54,195 nucleotides of DNA from Thalassobacterium sedimentorum (GTDB taxonomy: Bacteria; Verrucomicrobiota; Verrucomicrobiia; Opitutales; Coraliomargaritaceae): positions 1-54,195 of the forward strand of contig NZ_JARXIC010000028.1 of NCBI RefSeq assembly GCF_031127905.1, written 5' to 3'. How positions within the stretch are numbered: the first letter of the stretch is position 1; each line of letters opens with the position of its first letter. The position numbers and the translations under genes are program-made. Positions 7,475 through 17,352 of this stretch are shown in pieces. Below the pieces are notes generated by a model. The model was not told the DNA's origin, searched no databases, and saw only the letters and a list, made by a program, of their open reading frames with translations.

Positions 7475-8803
7475 CTAATTCGCGAGTTCCGCTTGAACTT
7501 TCGTTATCTTTCTCTGATACGCAGCATTGGTCTCCGGCATGGAAGCGATGGCTTTCTTGAGCGCTTCGTAAGTTTGCTGTTGTGCAGCCGAGAGTTGATT
7601 CAATGAAATCGGACTGAGTTCTTCGCGATCTTTAACGATGTCATAAAAGAGTCCGTTTCCATATAGCTTATAATACTGATTCTGCACCCAGATGAGTTCT
7701 TCATTGCCGAGTTCATCAGGAATCCAGCTCCAGGACTTTGGCCAATAATATTGAAAGATCCAGTCACGGGGCGCGCCAGCTTCCCCGATGCACTGCGGCC
7801 AAAAGCTGCGCCCATCCAGCTGAGCTTCGGGCAGATCCGCGCCAGCGATTTCGGCGAGCGTGGGCAGGACATCGGAAAAATCGATCATATCGCTAGACCG
7901 TGCGCCAGCCGCGATATGTTTCGGGTTCCAAACAATCAATGGAGAGTGTGTGCCACGATCATGAGGCACGCCTTTCTTACCAGACACGGTTTCCCCGAAT
8001 GATTCATACTGAAGCACTCGATTGGTGCCATTGTCGGTGCAGAAAAGCACGATCGTATTGTCGGCCACTCCCGCTTGCTTCAGCCCATCGACCACTCGCC
8101 CAACACACTTATCCATGTATTGGATCATATCTTTAAAATTCTCCTGCTGGTTCGTATTCTCGCGATTGACGCTATCAGGTGTGGGCTTAAACGGACCGTG
8201 AACCAGCAGCATCGGATAATACACAAAGAACGGGCCGTCCTTATTCTGATCTACGAAATCTAAAATGGATTCGACACACAGATCGGGACCGTAGTCATTA
8301 TCAGCAAAGGTGACATGCTCCCCATTCACATCAAAATTAGGTTTCCAATAGCGGGAGCCATGACCAAATTGCGTATTCCACAATATCCACGAATCAAAGC
8401 CAGCCTCGCTGGTCGGCGTGCCACCCTTGCCGTCAAGTTGCCACTTCCCCGCAGCATGAGTGGTATACCCGGCTCGCTGCAGCATGTGCGCAAAGGTAGT
8501 TTCTGTCGACGGTAGGACTCCAAATGCTTCGTAATTACGAATACCACTGCGCCCAGTCATAATCTTCACACGGCTGGGCGTGCATTTGGGAGTCGAATAC
8601 GCATGCTCAAAGGTAATGCCTTCGTCCGCCAGTTGATCCAGCCGAGGCGTCCATGACTCGCGCGCACCATAGGCCCCAAAATTGTTATCATAGGCGACAT
8701 CATCGGCCATGATCAGCACAATATTGGGACGCTCTGCGGCCTGCAGACTAAAGGCGCTGAACAAAGCGGCTACGACAAATATTTTCTGAATGATTAAACG
8801 CAT
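7475..8803 (-). CDS. S1-family sulfatase
   Basis: 442 residues with a signal peptide ending near QAAERPN. It has the alkaline-phosphatase-like S1 sulfatase fold: metal ligands in MADD (34-35), CTPSR with Cys74 as the residue converted to formylglycine, LVHGPFKP, and CTDNGTN for the second metal site. The conserved GKWHLG segment reads GKWQLDG, so the His equivalent to His125 of human arylsulfatase A is Gln122. It should hydrolyse sulfate esters on a glycan after activation by a maturase encoded elsewhere. It is last in the six-gene operon starting at 17283, 10 bp after the GH95 gene. The exact S1 subfamily cannot be assigned by eye. Confidence 0.9.
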   Translation of the reverse strand: MRLIIQKIFVVAALFSAFSLQAAERPNIVLIMADDVAYDNNFGAYGARESWTPRLDQLADEGITFEHAYSTPKCTPSRVKIMTGRSGIRNYEAFGVLPSTETTFAHMLQRAGYTTHAAGKWQLDGKGGTPTSEAGFDSWILWNTQFGHGSRYWKPNFDVNGEHVTFADNDYGPDLCVESILDFVDQNKDGPFFVYYPMLLVHGPFKPTPDSVNRENTNQQENFKDMIQYMDKCVGRVVDGLKQAGVADNTIVLFCTDNGTNRVLQYESFGETVSGKKGVPHDRGTHSPLIVWNPKHIAAGARSSDMIDFSDVLPTLAEIAGADLPEAQLDGRSFWPQCIGEAGAPRDWIFQYYWPKSWSWIPDELGNEELIWVQNQYYKLYGNGLFYDIVKDREELSPISLNQLSAAQQQTYEALKKAIASMPETNAAYQRKITKVQAELAN

Positions 8804-8813
8804 CGCTAGCCAA

Positions 8814-11285
8814 TTATTTGAGTTGAACCCTTAACTTCAGACTATCTCCCTGAGCCAACTTCACCGTGCGATAGCGACTGCCATATTTGGACTCGGACAC
8901 GGCCTCGGGTTGGCTGGAGTTTAACTCCGCGAGCTCCGCGGGGAATTTCAGATCGAAGAGCGCATCACGCACCGCGTTCAACTCTAGTTCAATCGTCTGA
9001 TCCTGCAGATTCCAATTGGCGGATGTGCGCACACCTGAGCGTGTCAACATATCGCGAAAGGAGCCCTCGCCCCACTCTTCAGGCACGGCTGGAAAAATAC
9101 GCAACATATCAGAAGTCGAACCGCACAGCATCTCCATTACCGCCGCTGGTATCCCAAAGTTGGCATCCATCTGAAAGGGCGCAGAGCGTCCATACTTATG
9201 ATCGAGCGTCACGCCCATCTTGCGCCAGTCATTATGATAGGTAAACAAGTTTTGGCCCAGGCAACTGCGCGCCAGAATATTGAGCGCTTCCAAAGCACCC
9301 GCTCCATCGCCCAAGCGGGCATAGACATTGGCCATGTGAGCTAGCGACCAACCGGTCTGAGACTGGAGTCCAATCACCAGGCGCTTCTCAATCGCCACAC
9401 GGCAAGCTTCGTAAATTTCCGGATTGGTCTCTTCAGTCACTTCAGTGCCCGGGAATAAGGGGTAGATGTGCGACTGATGCCGGTGCTCATAATTATCATC
9501 GAAATCAGGATGCATCCATTCACGGATGGCACCATCCTCGTTCACTTGATACTCCGGCATATCTGCGAGCATTTCTTTCCAACGCTGCACACCGGCCGCT
9601 TCCACATTCAGATGTTCACATGCTTCGACCAGGTTGTGGAAGACTTCCTTGGCAACCGCGACCGCGATGGTGGAATTGATCTGCACCTTGATCTTATAAA
9701 CGTGCCCGGTTTTCGGATCTTCGATCATTTTATCTGCAGGCTGATTCTCAGGAGACTGTGCCGGCAGAAACATGTTTTTACCCTGCTCATCTTTGACGAT
9801 GTAATCCTCATAGAACAAGGCGACCTCCTTCATAAACGGAATCGCACGCTCTCGGAGGAACTGCTCATCCCCTGTGAAGAGATAATAATCATAATAAAAC
9901 GATGCCAACCAACCCGCAGCATCCGTCCAATAAATCACATGCGGACCAGTATGCCGTAACACCCCTGACTCCGGCGACATGAACGGTGGAATAAAAATTC
10001 CCCGACAGCCGTAAAGCTGCTGTGCATTGTGGCGAAACTCATCCAGGTGCGCATCAAAGTAATCAAAAAAGCCCATCATCGATTCCTTCAAATTACCCGG
10101 TAAAGCCTGCCAATACGCCATCTGCAGGTTCTCATTATTTCCGAGAAAAGCACTCCATGGTGGCCGGTAGTCCCCGTTCCAAATGCCTTGCAGGTTGGCA
10201 GGATACCCGCCCGATCGGCTGCTGGAAATCAACAAATAGCGCCCATAGTCGAAGAGTTTCTGAACCAACTCAGGCGATGCCGGATTCTGATACGCATCCA
10301 GCAGCAGGTGTTCATTCGGAGTGTCCTGTGGCCCCGCTGGGTTCAGGTTGACCTCCATCACATCAAACTTCTCACGGTGTAAGGGCGCATGACGCGCAAA
10401 CAAGGTATCGTAATCCCCCTCAAGGGCCGACAACTGTCTTTTTAAACGTGGCACTGCAGCGCTCGCGGGCTCATTAGCAAAGAGTGCAACAATCAAAATG
10501 ACCTCATCCGCGCCGACGAAGCGGATCTTTTGACCATCAACTTCCGTGCTTCCCTCTCGCGTCAATACACGCAAAACCCCACCAAACTCACCGCCGTCGG
10601 AGCCATCTGCACGAAATTCGACAAATTCACCCGACACCTGCGTCTGGTAAGTAAAGCCCGGATCAAAATCTTTGCCCTGCTGATCAATCGCATCTTTTAG
10701 ATCATGGATATTCAGCGTCACGCTCCCATCCACAGCACCCGCTTGATCCGCGGTAATCGACATCACCGAAACATCATCGGGAATCGATACAAACAGTTTC
10801 CGAGAGAAGCGGGTGTCACCATCCCGCCATGTCACCTCCACTTCACCGGTCTCAAAGTCTACAGTGCGCAGATATTCTTCAAACATCTGATTGGTCTCCG
10901 TGATGAGATCCATGTCAAAGGCCGGATGGTAACGCGCATTTGTCAGATTGAAGCCCACATCCTTCAGCTGACTGCGGTAGTGCTCATTCGCTTCGCGATA
11001 TTTCCCCTCCAGCAGTAACTGTCTGACCACTGGCAGCTCGGCCGAGACATCGGGTAATTCGCCCACGCGCCCCTGATACCACAGCTTATTGTGATTAAAC
11101 AAAACACGCTCCTGATGCACGGATCCATAAACCAAGGCACCAATCATCCCATTGCCTGAGGGCAGCGCCTCACGCCATTGTTCAGCCGGCTTGATCATGC
11201 TCATGCCACGTCCAGATGAAGCGGCACTCACCGAAGTGATCGTTGCCAATATAATTAGGCCTAAAGTTATTGTCTTTTTTAGCAT
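8814..11285 (-). CDS. GH95 family enzyme (alpha-L-fucosidase or alpha-L-galactosidase)
   Basis: 823 residues from ATG at 11285 (MLKKTITLGLIIL signal peptide). An in-frame ATG at 11321 adds 12 residues that hide the signal sequence, and an AGGA lies 8 nt before 11285. GH95 hallmarks: EQWREALPSGNG near the N-terminus, NLQGIWNGDYRPPW, NENLQMAYW for the catalytic Asn pair, SPENQ with the probable general acid Glu, HRHQSHIYPLFPG, and FQMDANFG with the probable base Asp. The family acts by inversion on alpha-1,2- and related fucosides. It is very similar to the GH95 at 37408-39915 (about 60% identical by eye). Gene five of six in its operon. Confidence 0.92.
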   Translation of the reverse strand: MLKKTITLGLIILATITSVSAASSGRGMSMIKPAEQWREALPSGNGMIGALVYGSVHQERVLFNHNKLWYQGRVGELPDVSAELPVVRQLLLEGKYREANEHYRSQLKDVGFNLTNARYHPAFDMDLITETNQMFEEYLRTVDFETGEVEVTWRDGDTRFSRKLFVSIPDDVSVMSITADQAGAVDGSVTLNIHDLKDAIDQQGKDFDPGFTYQTQVSGEFVEFRADGSDGGEFGGVLRVLTREGSTEVDGQKIRFVGADEVILIVALFANEPASAAVPRLKRQLSALEGDYDTLFARHAPLHREKFDVMEVNLNPAGPQDTPNEHLLLDAYQNPASPELVQKLFDYGRYLLISSSRSGGYPANLQGIWNGDYRPPWSAFLGNNENLQMAYWQALPGNLKESMMGFFDYFDAHLDEFRHNAQQLYGCRGIFIPPFMSPESGVLRHTGPHVIYWTDAAGWLASFYYDYYLFTGDEQFLRERAIPFMKEVALFYEDYIVKDEQGKNMFLPAQSPENQPADKMIEDPKTGHVYKIKVQINSTIAVAVAKEVFHNLVEACEHLNVEAAGVQRWKEMLADMPEYQVNEDGAIREWMHPDFDDNYEHRHQSHIYPLFPGTEVTEETNPEIYEACRVAIEKRLVIGLQSQTGWSLAHMANVYARLGDGAGALEALNILARSCLGQNLFTYHNDWRKMGVTLDHKYGRSAPFQMDANFGIPAAVMEMLCGSTSDMLRIFPAVPEEWGEGSFRDMLTRSGVRTSANWNLQDQTIELELNAVRDALFDLKFPAELAELNSSQPEAVSESKYGSRYRTVKLAQGDSLKLRVQLK

Positions 11286-11386
11286 AGATTTTTCCTGACT
11301 CGCAATGTCCTCAATCAACAATGCGCTTAAGCAGAGCTACAAGCCCGGCGCTGGTTTATATTATTTTAAAATTACACGTGGATTGA

Positions 11387-13024
11387 TCACTCTTCAGCAA
11401 GGACCAGCTGGTCCCAAAAACACCTGCCGCTGAAGTCTTTTGATGTACTGATTTGCAGAGTGATTTTTCGATTCTCCCCGCTATTAAAATCGGTGCTTAG
11501 CTGAACCCATTCGCCGCCCTGCGCGTCGGCGCTCAAGGCCAGCTTACAGTTCTCATTAAAAGGCTCCAGAGCATCTACGATCACTTGCCCCTCTGAATCT
11601 GGGCTTAGTTTCATCCAAGCACTCAAATGGTAGCGTTTATGAGGCTCCAGAGCGATACTTTGTGTAAGCGGTCGCATCGCTTTATCAGCCTGATACCACA
11701 GCGCATAATAACCGTCAGCAGGATCCTCTAAGCTGCGATTTAAATGACTAATATGCCGTCCTTGCCACCAGGATATGGTCTGTTCCACGCCTTGTTCAAA
11801 AGAGCCATTGATGACCAAATTATCTGATGGGCCGCTGCGTGTGACTTTTATAGAGGAAATAGCATTGTCGCAGCCAAGAACACTCAAATCGATACAGTCG
11901 TTTTCAAAGCGCCAGACATTACCTAAGAAATTGTCTTCTTCAAAACACTCCACCACGGTGCCGGGAGCGACTTCAAGTGATGAAATCGCATCATTCTCGA
12001 TCCCCTGTTTAGCTAAATCTGCCGTGGTATAAGCGCCAAGATCAAGCATCCCCAGCATCCGGTTGAAATGGATATCCCGATGAAAGGTAGGCAACGGAAC
12101 ACCTCGCGATTGTTCCACCTTCCGGATGGTCCCATCCTCGTTAAAGAAAATCGGATCGAAACAAATAGACCGGTTATGTTCGATTCCGCCCGACAGAGCC
12201 CCACTGTGGTAAAACAAATACCACTGACCTTTGTATTCTACGCAAGAACCGTGAGTCGTTAATACACTGGTTTCATCCAACAGGACGCCTTTACTCTCCC
12301 AAGGGCCCAAAGGGTGCTCACTCATGGCATAATTCATTCGATGTCCACCGCTCGAATTGTCCGGGTAGATTAAATAATAAATCGCATTCCGCTTAAAGAC
12401 ATAGGGACCTTCGCGTAAGTCGTGCAGTCCTTCCTGCGCAACCATCGCCCCTTCAATTTCCATCATATTATCCTTGAGCTTACCAGCGTAGACAGGAGCC
12501 GGGCCGCCATGGTAGAGGTAGGCCTGTCCGTCATCATCGATGAATACACATGGATCAATCTGCGGAGTCAGCCCTTCGATATAACCCTGCACCTCAAAGC
12601 CTGAAGCTGGGTTTTGACTGGTGGCGACCCCGATCTTCCAGGTTTTACGATGATCATTGCCGCTGGGATGCGGAAAGTAGAAATAATAGGTGCCATCTTT
12701 ATACGCACAGTCAGGAGCCCACATATAGCCGCCCCGCTCGCGTCCCCACGGGACATCATCCGAATGAAGAATTTCGCCATGATCCACCCATGTAATCAAA
12801 TCATCCGTGGAAAACACATGATACCCGTCCATCGTCGCATAGCCCGCCGGCGATGATGTATCAGTGGAAGGATACACGTAAAGTCGCCCATCTTCCCAAA
12901 CATGGGCAGATGGATCCGCCGTAAACATATGACTCACGATCGGATTGGAACGCCGCTGCGGATCTGCCATCAAGCTGCCCACGCCCGCCAGCAGTAAAAC
13001 AAGTATATGTTTTGTATATTTCAT
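11387..13024 (-). CDS. GH43 family glycosidase with beta/gamma-crystallin-like and carbohydrate-binding domains
   Basis: 545 residues with a signal peptide. Residues about 25-320 form the five-bladed GH43 propeller, with the usual three acids visible as Asp37 (TADPSAHV), Asp157 (QIDPCVF) and Glu205 (REGPYVF). Residues about 329-396 contain two motifs of the beta/gamma-crystallin type: YTTADL...ENDAISSLEV and CFEEDNFLG...DNAISSIKV. The repeated N/D-N/D-x-x-S-S segments are the usual Ca-binding signature. Residues about 402-543 (NLVINGSFEQG...) resemble a CBM4/9/22-type module. GH43 enzymes cleave arabinofuranosides, xylosides or galactans; the specificity here is unknown. Fourth gene of the six-gene operon. 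Confidence 0.87.
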   Translation of the reverse strand: MKYTKHILVLLLAGVGSLMADPQRRSNPIVSHMFTADPSAHVWEDGRLYVYPSTDTSSPAGYATMDGYHVFSTDDLITWVDHGEILHSDDVPWGRERGGYMWAPDCAYKDGTYYFYFPHPSGNDHRKTWKIGVATSQNPASGFEVQGYIEGLTPQIDPCVFIDDDGQAYLYHGGPAPVYAGKLKDNMMEIEGAMVAQEGLHDLREGPYVFKRNAIYYLIYPDNSSGGHRMNYAMSEHPLGPWESKGVLLDETSVLTTHGSCVEYKGQWYLFYHSGALSGGIEHNRSICFDPIFFNEDGTIRKVEQSRGVPLPTFHRDIHFNRMLGMLDLGAYTTADLAKQGIENDAISSLEVAPGTVVECFEEDNFLGNVWRFENDCIDLSVLGCDNAISSIKVTRSGPSDNLVINGSFEQGVEQTISWWQGRHISHLNRSLEDPADGYYALWYQADKAMRPLTQSIALEPHKRYHLSAWMKLSPDSEGQVIVDALEPFNENCKLALSADAQGGEWVQLSTDFNSGENRKITLQISTSKDFSGRCFWDQLVLAEE

Positions 13025-13068
13025 ACATTCAATCGATCTGAACTAACATAATTCAAAACCCGACTGGC

Positions 13069-14520
13069 TTAGTGCAGTTGGACTCCTTCGACATCGACCA
13101 TCACGATTTTCTCCCGTGCATCGGGCGAACGGGTCGTCATTGTCACATTCTTAAATTCTACATTTTTAGCGTGACGGATGTAGGCCCCCCAAGCGGGCAG
13201 CACGCCAAAGAAGAATTGCTCCGGATAGCGCGCAATATCTTCAGCCACTACACGCTGCGCATCCTGTTCGCTACCGTGACCGGGGTATGAAATTTCGATA
13301 TTTTCCAAGTGCACATTTTCAATCAAGTGCCCGGGAATACCGGTAATCATAATCGGCCCGGCTTTGGACTTTTCTTCGTCCGTAATGCCAGGCGTCCGAT
13401 TCAACTTCAGGTTCTTATAGGGAGCTGCGATGGCTTTGGCGCGATCCTCGATCGTGACCTCTGCATACACATCGCGAATCCGAACATTTCTAAATTGTCC
13501 CACCGGCACACCTTCCGGTTCGACATCGGCGCCCTGCCCTCGATCGCTGTTGTTATCCTTGGTAAAATCCCGTCCACGATTCCCCAGCCGGAGAAAGATC
13601 GGATTGCCAACGTTCTTCATCACTATCCGCGAGATATCTACATTTTCCAGAATACCGCCATCCACCACTTGCAATTTGATCGCGCCCATCGGGCTATCGT
13701 AAAAATAACAATTGCTCACATCCACGTCGATAAATCCGCCACGCGAAGAGGTGCCAAATTTCAAAGCTGCCGTATTGCTGGAAACCGAACAGTTGCGAAT
13801 CGTAATATTGCGGCATGGGTTTAAACTACTCTTCAAACAGATGGCGTCATCACCGGCGATTATGTCAGAATTTTCGATCAGCACATTTTCACAACCATCG
13901 AGATCCAGACCGTCGTTATTATAATTGTTGTTCCGCATCCGCAGCGTCACACCATTGAAATGCACCTCTTTACAATCCACCAAGTGCAAGCCCCAGAAAG
14001 CGGGATTCTTATAGGTGACACCAGAAAACTTCAAATGCTTACAATTCTCGAACCGCATCAGGCGGGGACGTGGCAGGCGTCCATTTTTCAGGCTCCCGTC
14101 CTTTGCCCGTGGAAAAGCCAGGTGTGTTCCGCGGCCATCAATGACGCCAAGCCCCTCGATCGTTATATTAGAAGCGTCTTCTGCATATAACAAACAGTGA
14201 GGCCCGCCCTCCCGGGCTTCGCGTAGATTGCCGACCGGGTAATCCGCCAGGTCCTGACTTCCCAGAATGGAAGCCCCATAGTCCAATGACAAGACGATGT
14301 CACTTTTCAGGTGAAGCGTCCCCGTCTGGTAGTCGCCGGGTGGCAACCAAACCGTGCCGCCGCCAGCAGCACTGCAAGCATCGATCGCAGCTTGCAGTGC
14401 CTCTGTTTCCATCGCGATACCATCCCCCACTGCCCCGAAATCCTTGACGTTATATACGGCCGCCGACGAAGCAGAGAAGCCAGCAACTAGCACATAAACA
14501 ATGAAGTATAATGTTTTCAC
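13069..14520 (-). CDS. GH28 family (polygalacturonase-like) right-handed beta-helix hydrolase
   Basis: 483 residues, GTG start at 14520 giving a signal peptide (MKTLYFIVYVLVAGFSASSA). The N-terminal YNVKDFGAVGDG segment is typical of GH28 and pectate-lyase-3 superfamily helices. Catalytic blocks NNDGLDLDG (201-209) and AGDDAICLKS (from 222) are present. The usual GHG and RIK blocks are replaced by FGTSSRGGF and GAIKLQ. GH28 enzymes hydrolyse galacturonan or related uronic-acid linkages by inversion, so this variant may cleave a different linkage. It is a tandem paralogue of the next gene upstream (14553-15935), 32 bp away, in the six-gene operon. Confidence 0.88.
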   Translation of the reverse strand: MKTLYFIVYVLVAGFSASSAAVYNVKDFGAVGDGIAMETEALQAAIDACSAAGGGTVWLPPGDYQTGTLHLKSDIVLSLDYGASILGSQDLADYPVGNLREAREGGPHCLLYAEDASNITIEGLGVIDGRGTHLAFPRAKDGSLKNGRLPRPRLMRFENCKHLKFSGVTYKNPAFWGLHLVDCKEVHFNGVTLRMRNNNYNNDGLDLDGCENVLIENSDIIAGDDAICLKSSLNPCRNITIRNCSVSSNTAALKFGTSSRGGFIDVDVSNCYFYDSPMGAIKLQVVDGGILENVDISRIVMKNVGNPIFLRLGNRGRDFTKDNNSDRGQGADVEPEGVPVGQFRNVRIRDVYAEVTIEDRAKAIAAPYKNLKLNRTPGITDEEKSKAGPIMITGIPGHLIENVHLENIEISYPGHGSEQDAQRVVAEDIARYPEQFFFGVLPAWGAYIRHAKNVEFKNVTMTTRSPDAREKIVMVDVEGVQLH

Positions 14521-14552
14521 AATCGGGGCAGCAATGGAGGGATTAATCTGAC

Positions 14553-15935
14553 TTACAGTTCGTCGCTCACGAAGTTTTCGACATTGACCTGAACAAACTT
14601 TGGACGCGCATCCAGAGCGCGGGTGCTCATATTGACGTTCTTAAATTCGACGTTCTTGGCGTGTCGGATGTAGAGGCCCCAGGATGGCAACACTCCAAAG
14701 AAAAACTGCTCCGGATAGCGGGCAATGTCCTCAGCCACTTCAACTTGAGCCTGCTCGGCAGTGCCACCACCGGGATAGCTGATCTCGATATTTTCCAATA
14801 ACACATCCTCAATCATGTGACCGGGAATTCCGGAAATCATCATTCCCTGACGATCCAATTTGTCACCACTCACGGTCGCCTTGATATCGCTGATATGGAT
14901 CCCCTTAATGTAGCCGACAGGTGCGCCTTCCGGCTCCACATCTTTAGCCTGAATCTGTTCGGTTGGCTTTTCATAGGTGCGCCCACGGTTCGCCAGTCGA
15001 ATGAAGATAGGCCCTTCCACATCATCCATTACGATGTTGGAAATTCTAACATCTTCAATGAATCCACCATCTACAGCGAGTAGTTTTATGGCTCCCATGC
15101 GAGTTCCGGAGAAATCACAATCGGTCACCAGGATATTCTTAAAGCCACCACGCGATGAAGTGCCGAGTTTGAAAGCAGAAGTATGACTGATGGCACGGGT
15201 GTTGCGAACGACTACATTTTCAACGACTCGTGTTGTCGTGCTCTTTGGGCAAATACTATCATCTCCGGTGCGAATGTCGCAGTCTTCAATGAGAACATTC
15301 TTACAACCATCCAAGTCGAAGCCGTCGTTATTACGATTAACGACGCTATCGATCGTGACATTACGTGCGACGATGTTGTCGCAATCGACCAAGTGAGTGC
15401 ACCATGAGGCCGCATTTTTAAATGTCACATCCTCAAAATGCACCCCGACGCAATCGACAAAACGAATCAACATAGGACGATCATGATAGGCAGTGCGTTC
15501 ACCGACCGGGAAATTTTCTCTGTGACCACGGCCGTTAATAGTGCCACCACCAGTGATACGAATATTATTAGCATTTTCAGCATAGACGAGGCATTCATCA
15601 AATGCAGGGGCTTCAATCGCGCCCTGAATATCGCGGGCATAATCATCAAGCGATAAACTACCAAGCAGCTCGGCCTCGGGCTCTAGGCGCAGCTCGATAT
15701 TACTCTTTAATTTAATCGTTCCAGTTACGTATTGTCCGGCGGGAACGAGCACAACACCTCCTCCAGCGTCGGCACAGGCATCGATCGTGGCTTGCAAGGC
15801 CTTCGTGTTTAACGCGACACCATCACCGATGGCTCCGTAGTCCTTCACATTATAAATCGACGTTGTTCTGGTAGCGCAACCAGTCGCAAGCCCGGCTGCC
15901 AGTAGCAACAATGATACTATTAGTTTTTTCATCAT
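14553..15935 (-). CDS. GH28 family (polygalacturonase-like) lipoprotein
   Basis: 460 residues. LATGC at the end of the signal sequence is a plausible lipobox with Cys20, suggesting membrane anchoring, unlike its tandem paralogue. YNVKDYGAIGDG opens the beta-helix domain. NNDGFDLDG (202-210) and TGDDSICPKS (from 223) carry the conserved Asp residues. As in the paralogue, the third and fourth GH28 motifs read LGTSSRGGF and GAIKLL instead of GHG and RIK. The two proteins also share the C-terminal RYPEQFFFGVLP segment, so they arose by duplication. It starts 10 bp after the GH29 stop, as second gene of the operon. Confidence 0.88.
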   Translation of the reverse strand: MMKKLIVSLLLLAAGLATGCATRTTSIYNVKDYGAIGDGVALNTKALQATIDACADAGGGVVLVPAGQYVTGTIKLKSNIELRLEPEAELLGSLSLDDYARDIQGAIEAPAFDECLVYAENANNIRITGGGTINGRGHRENFPVGERTAYHDRPMLIRFVDCVGVHFEDVTFKNAASWCTHLVDCDNIVARNVTIDSVVNRNNDGFDLDGCKNVLIEDCDIRTGDDSICPKSTTTRVVENVVVRNTRAISHTSAFKLGTSSRGGFKNILVTDCDFSGTRMGAIKLLAVDGGFIEDVRISNIVMDDVEGPIFIRLANRGRTYEKPTEQIQAKDVEPEGAPVGYIKGIHISDIKATVSGDKLDRQGMMISGIPGHMIEDVLLENIEISYPGGGTAEQAQVEVAEDIARYPEQFFFGVLPSWGLYIRHAKNVEFKNVNMSTRALDARPKFVQVNVENFVSDEL

Positions 15936-15945
15936 GATATTTTGT

Positions 15946-17283
15946 TTATTTAAATTCTACGTTGTTCAGTTTTACGACCACCGTGTTCGGCCAAGAGCGA
16001 TTATTATAGATCCGCTGCGCACGCATGACTGAGACCTCCAAACCGTTTTCGGTTTGCTGGAAAGTAGACTGCGGTGCTGCATTCGGCTGATACTCCAGGA
16101 ACTGGCTATTCTGCCCCAAAACGGATATTTCCGTCGTCGAGGTCGCTCTCAAATCTTTCAATAGGATATGCTTACGTTCGCCGTATTTCCACCGATTTTT
16201 CTCATTTGAAAATTGAGTCATAAAAGCGTAAACCGAGCTCCCGTCCTTTGACTGTGTATAATAAATACCGTCGTCGCCAATTATCTCACAGGGACGAACA
16301 TTATGAATCGATTCACCATTGATAAACATCCAAAGCGCCAACTCCCGAAACCGCCGATCCTGCTCAAAGGGAATCACCCCCAGGGGATCCGGTCCGACGT
16401 TGATCAATAAATTGCCCCCCTTGGCACGCGTTTCGATCAACATATTGATCAGTTGCCCACCAGATTTATAATTCTCGTTGGTTGGTTTAAACTGCCATTG
16501 ATTGCCTAAGGTAAAGCATGATTCCCATGGCCCGGGCAGTGGCTCTTTAGGCAGCTTTTGCTCTGGCGTCTCCATCTCACCACGAGTCACCAAACACTCC
16601 GGTTGCAACTGATGGATATACTGCGTGAGTGCTTCCATCCCTCTTCCGTCGAAGAACACCACATCAATGTCACCGTAGTTCGTAAATAACTCATCCAACT
16701 GCTGCTTGTTATAATCGCCCAACTCTGTCAGCCCATCGCTCATACGGCCCGCCGAACGACGAATATCCAATCCATTATTATACTGGAAAATAAAATCCTC
16801 CGGTGAAAAATAGAACCCGACTTTGATACCGTGGCGGCGGCAAGCGTCCACATAGGCCCGGACAATATCCTGAGCATATGGGGTATTCATAATATTAAAA
16901 TCAGTGGTCTTGGTATCCCACATGCAAAAGCCATTGTGATGCTTCGTCGTGAAAACCATGTATTTCACCCCCGCAAGCTTGGCGATTTCCATCCATGCAT
17001 CCGGATCGTAGTTCCTCGGATTAAAGGTCTTCGGCAGCTCATTGACATAGCGATTCACATAATCATCCGAAGCCCCCACCATCGAATGGCTGATCACCGA
17101 GCCCAATTGCGAATCCAATGACCAATGCACAAACATACCCAGCCCCCAGTCCATGAAAGCTTCTTCGCGCTGTGGGTCATTGAGCAAGGGCCCACGACTA
17201 TACACTTGCAAAGCAAGGGCATCGTTCGCCGTCGTCCCAAGAATAGCAGCCAACGCGAGCAGTTTAATTAGTATTTTTGTCAT
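15946..17283 (-). CDS. GH29 family alpha-L-fucosidase
   Basis: 445 residues from ATG at 17283 (MTKILIKLLALAAILG). The upstream in-frame ATG at 17310 would put nine non-signal residues in front. The GH29 barrel is shown by FMDWGLGMFVHW, YMVFTTKHHNGFC (115-116 HH), VGFYFSPEDF and DVVFFDG with the probable nucleophile Asp212. GH29 enzymes are retaining alpha-L-fucosidases. The C-terminal 100 residues form a beta domain. It resembles the GH29 at 19703-21106 throughout. This is the first gene of the operon running to 7475, driven from operator 17382-17397. Confidence 0.9.
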   Translation of the reverse strand: MTKILIKLLALAAILGTTANDALALQVYSRGPLLNDPQREEAFMDWGLGMFVHWSLDSQLGSVISHSMVGASDDYVNRYVNELPKTFNPRNYDPDAWMEIAKLAGVKYMVFTTKHHNGFCMWDTKTTDFNIMNTPYAQDIVRAYVDACRRHGIKVGFYFSPEDFIFQYNNGLDIRRSAGRMSDGLTELGDYNKQQLDELFTNYGDIDVVFFDGRGMEALTQYIHQLQPECLVTRGEMETPEQKLPKEPLPGPWESCFTLGNQWQFKPTNENYKSGGQLINMLIETRAKGGNLLINVGPDPLGVIPFEQDRRFRELALWMFINGESIHNVRPCEIIGDDGIYYTQSKDGSSVYAFMTQFSNEKNRWKYGERKHILLKDLRATSTTEISVLGQNSQFLEYQPNAAPQSTFQQTENGLEVSVMRAQRIYNNRSWPNTVVVKLNNVEFK

Positions 17284-17352
17284 CGAGGTATCCAACTGTA
17301 TCCAAAACAAACAACAGTATCGGTGAAGAGAGGGTAAGCAGAGTATCCCATC

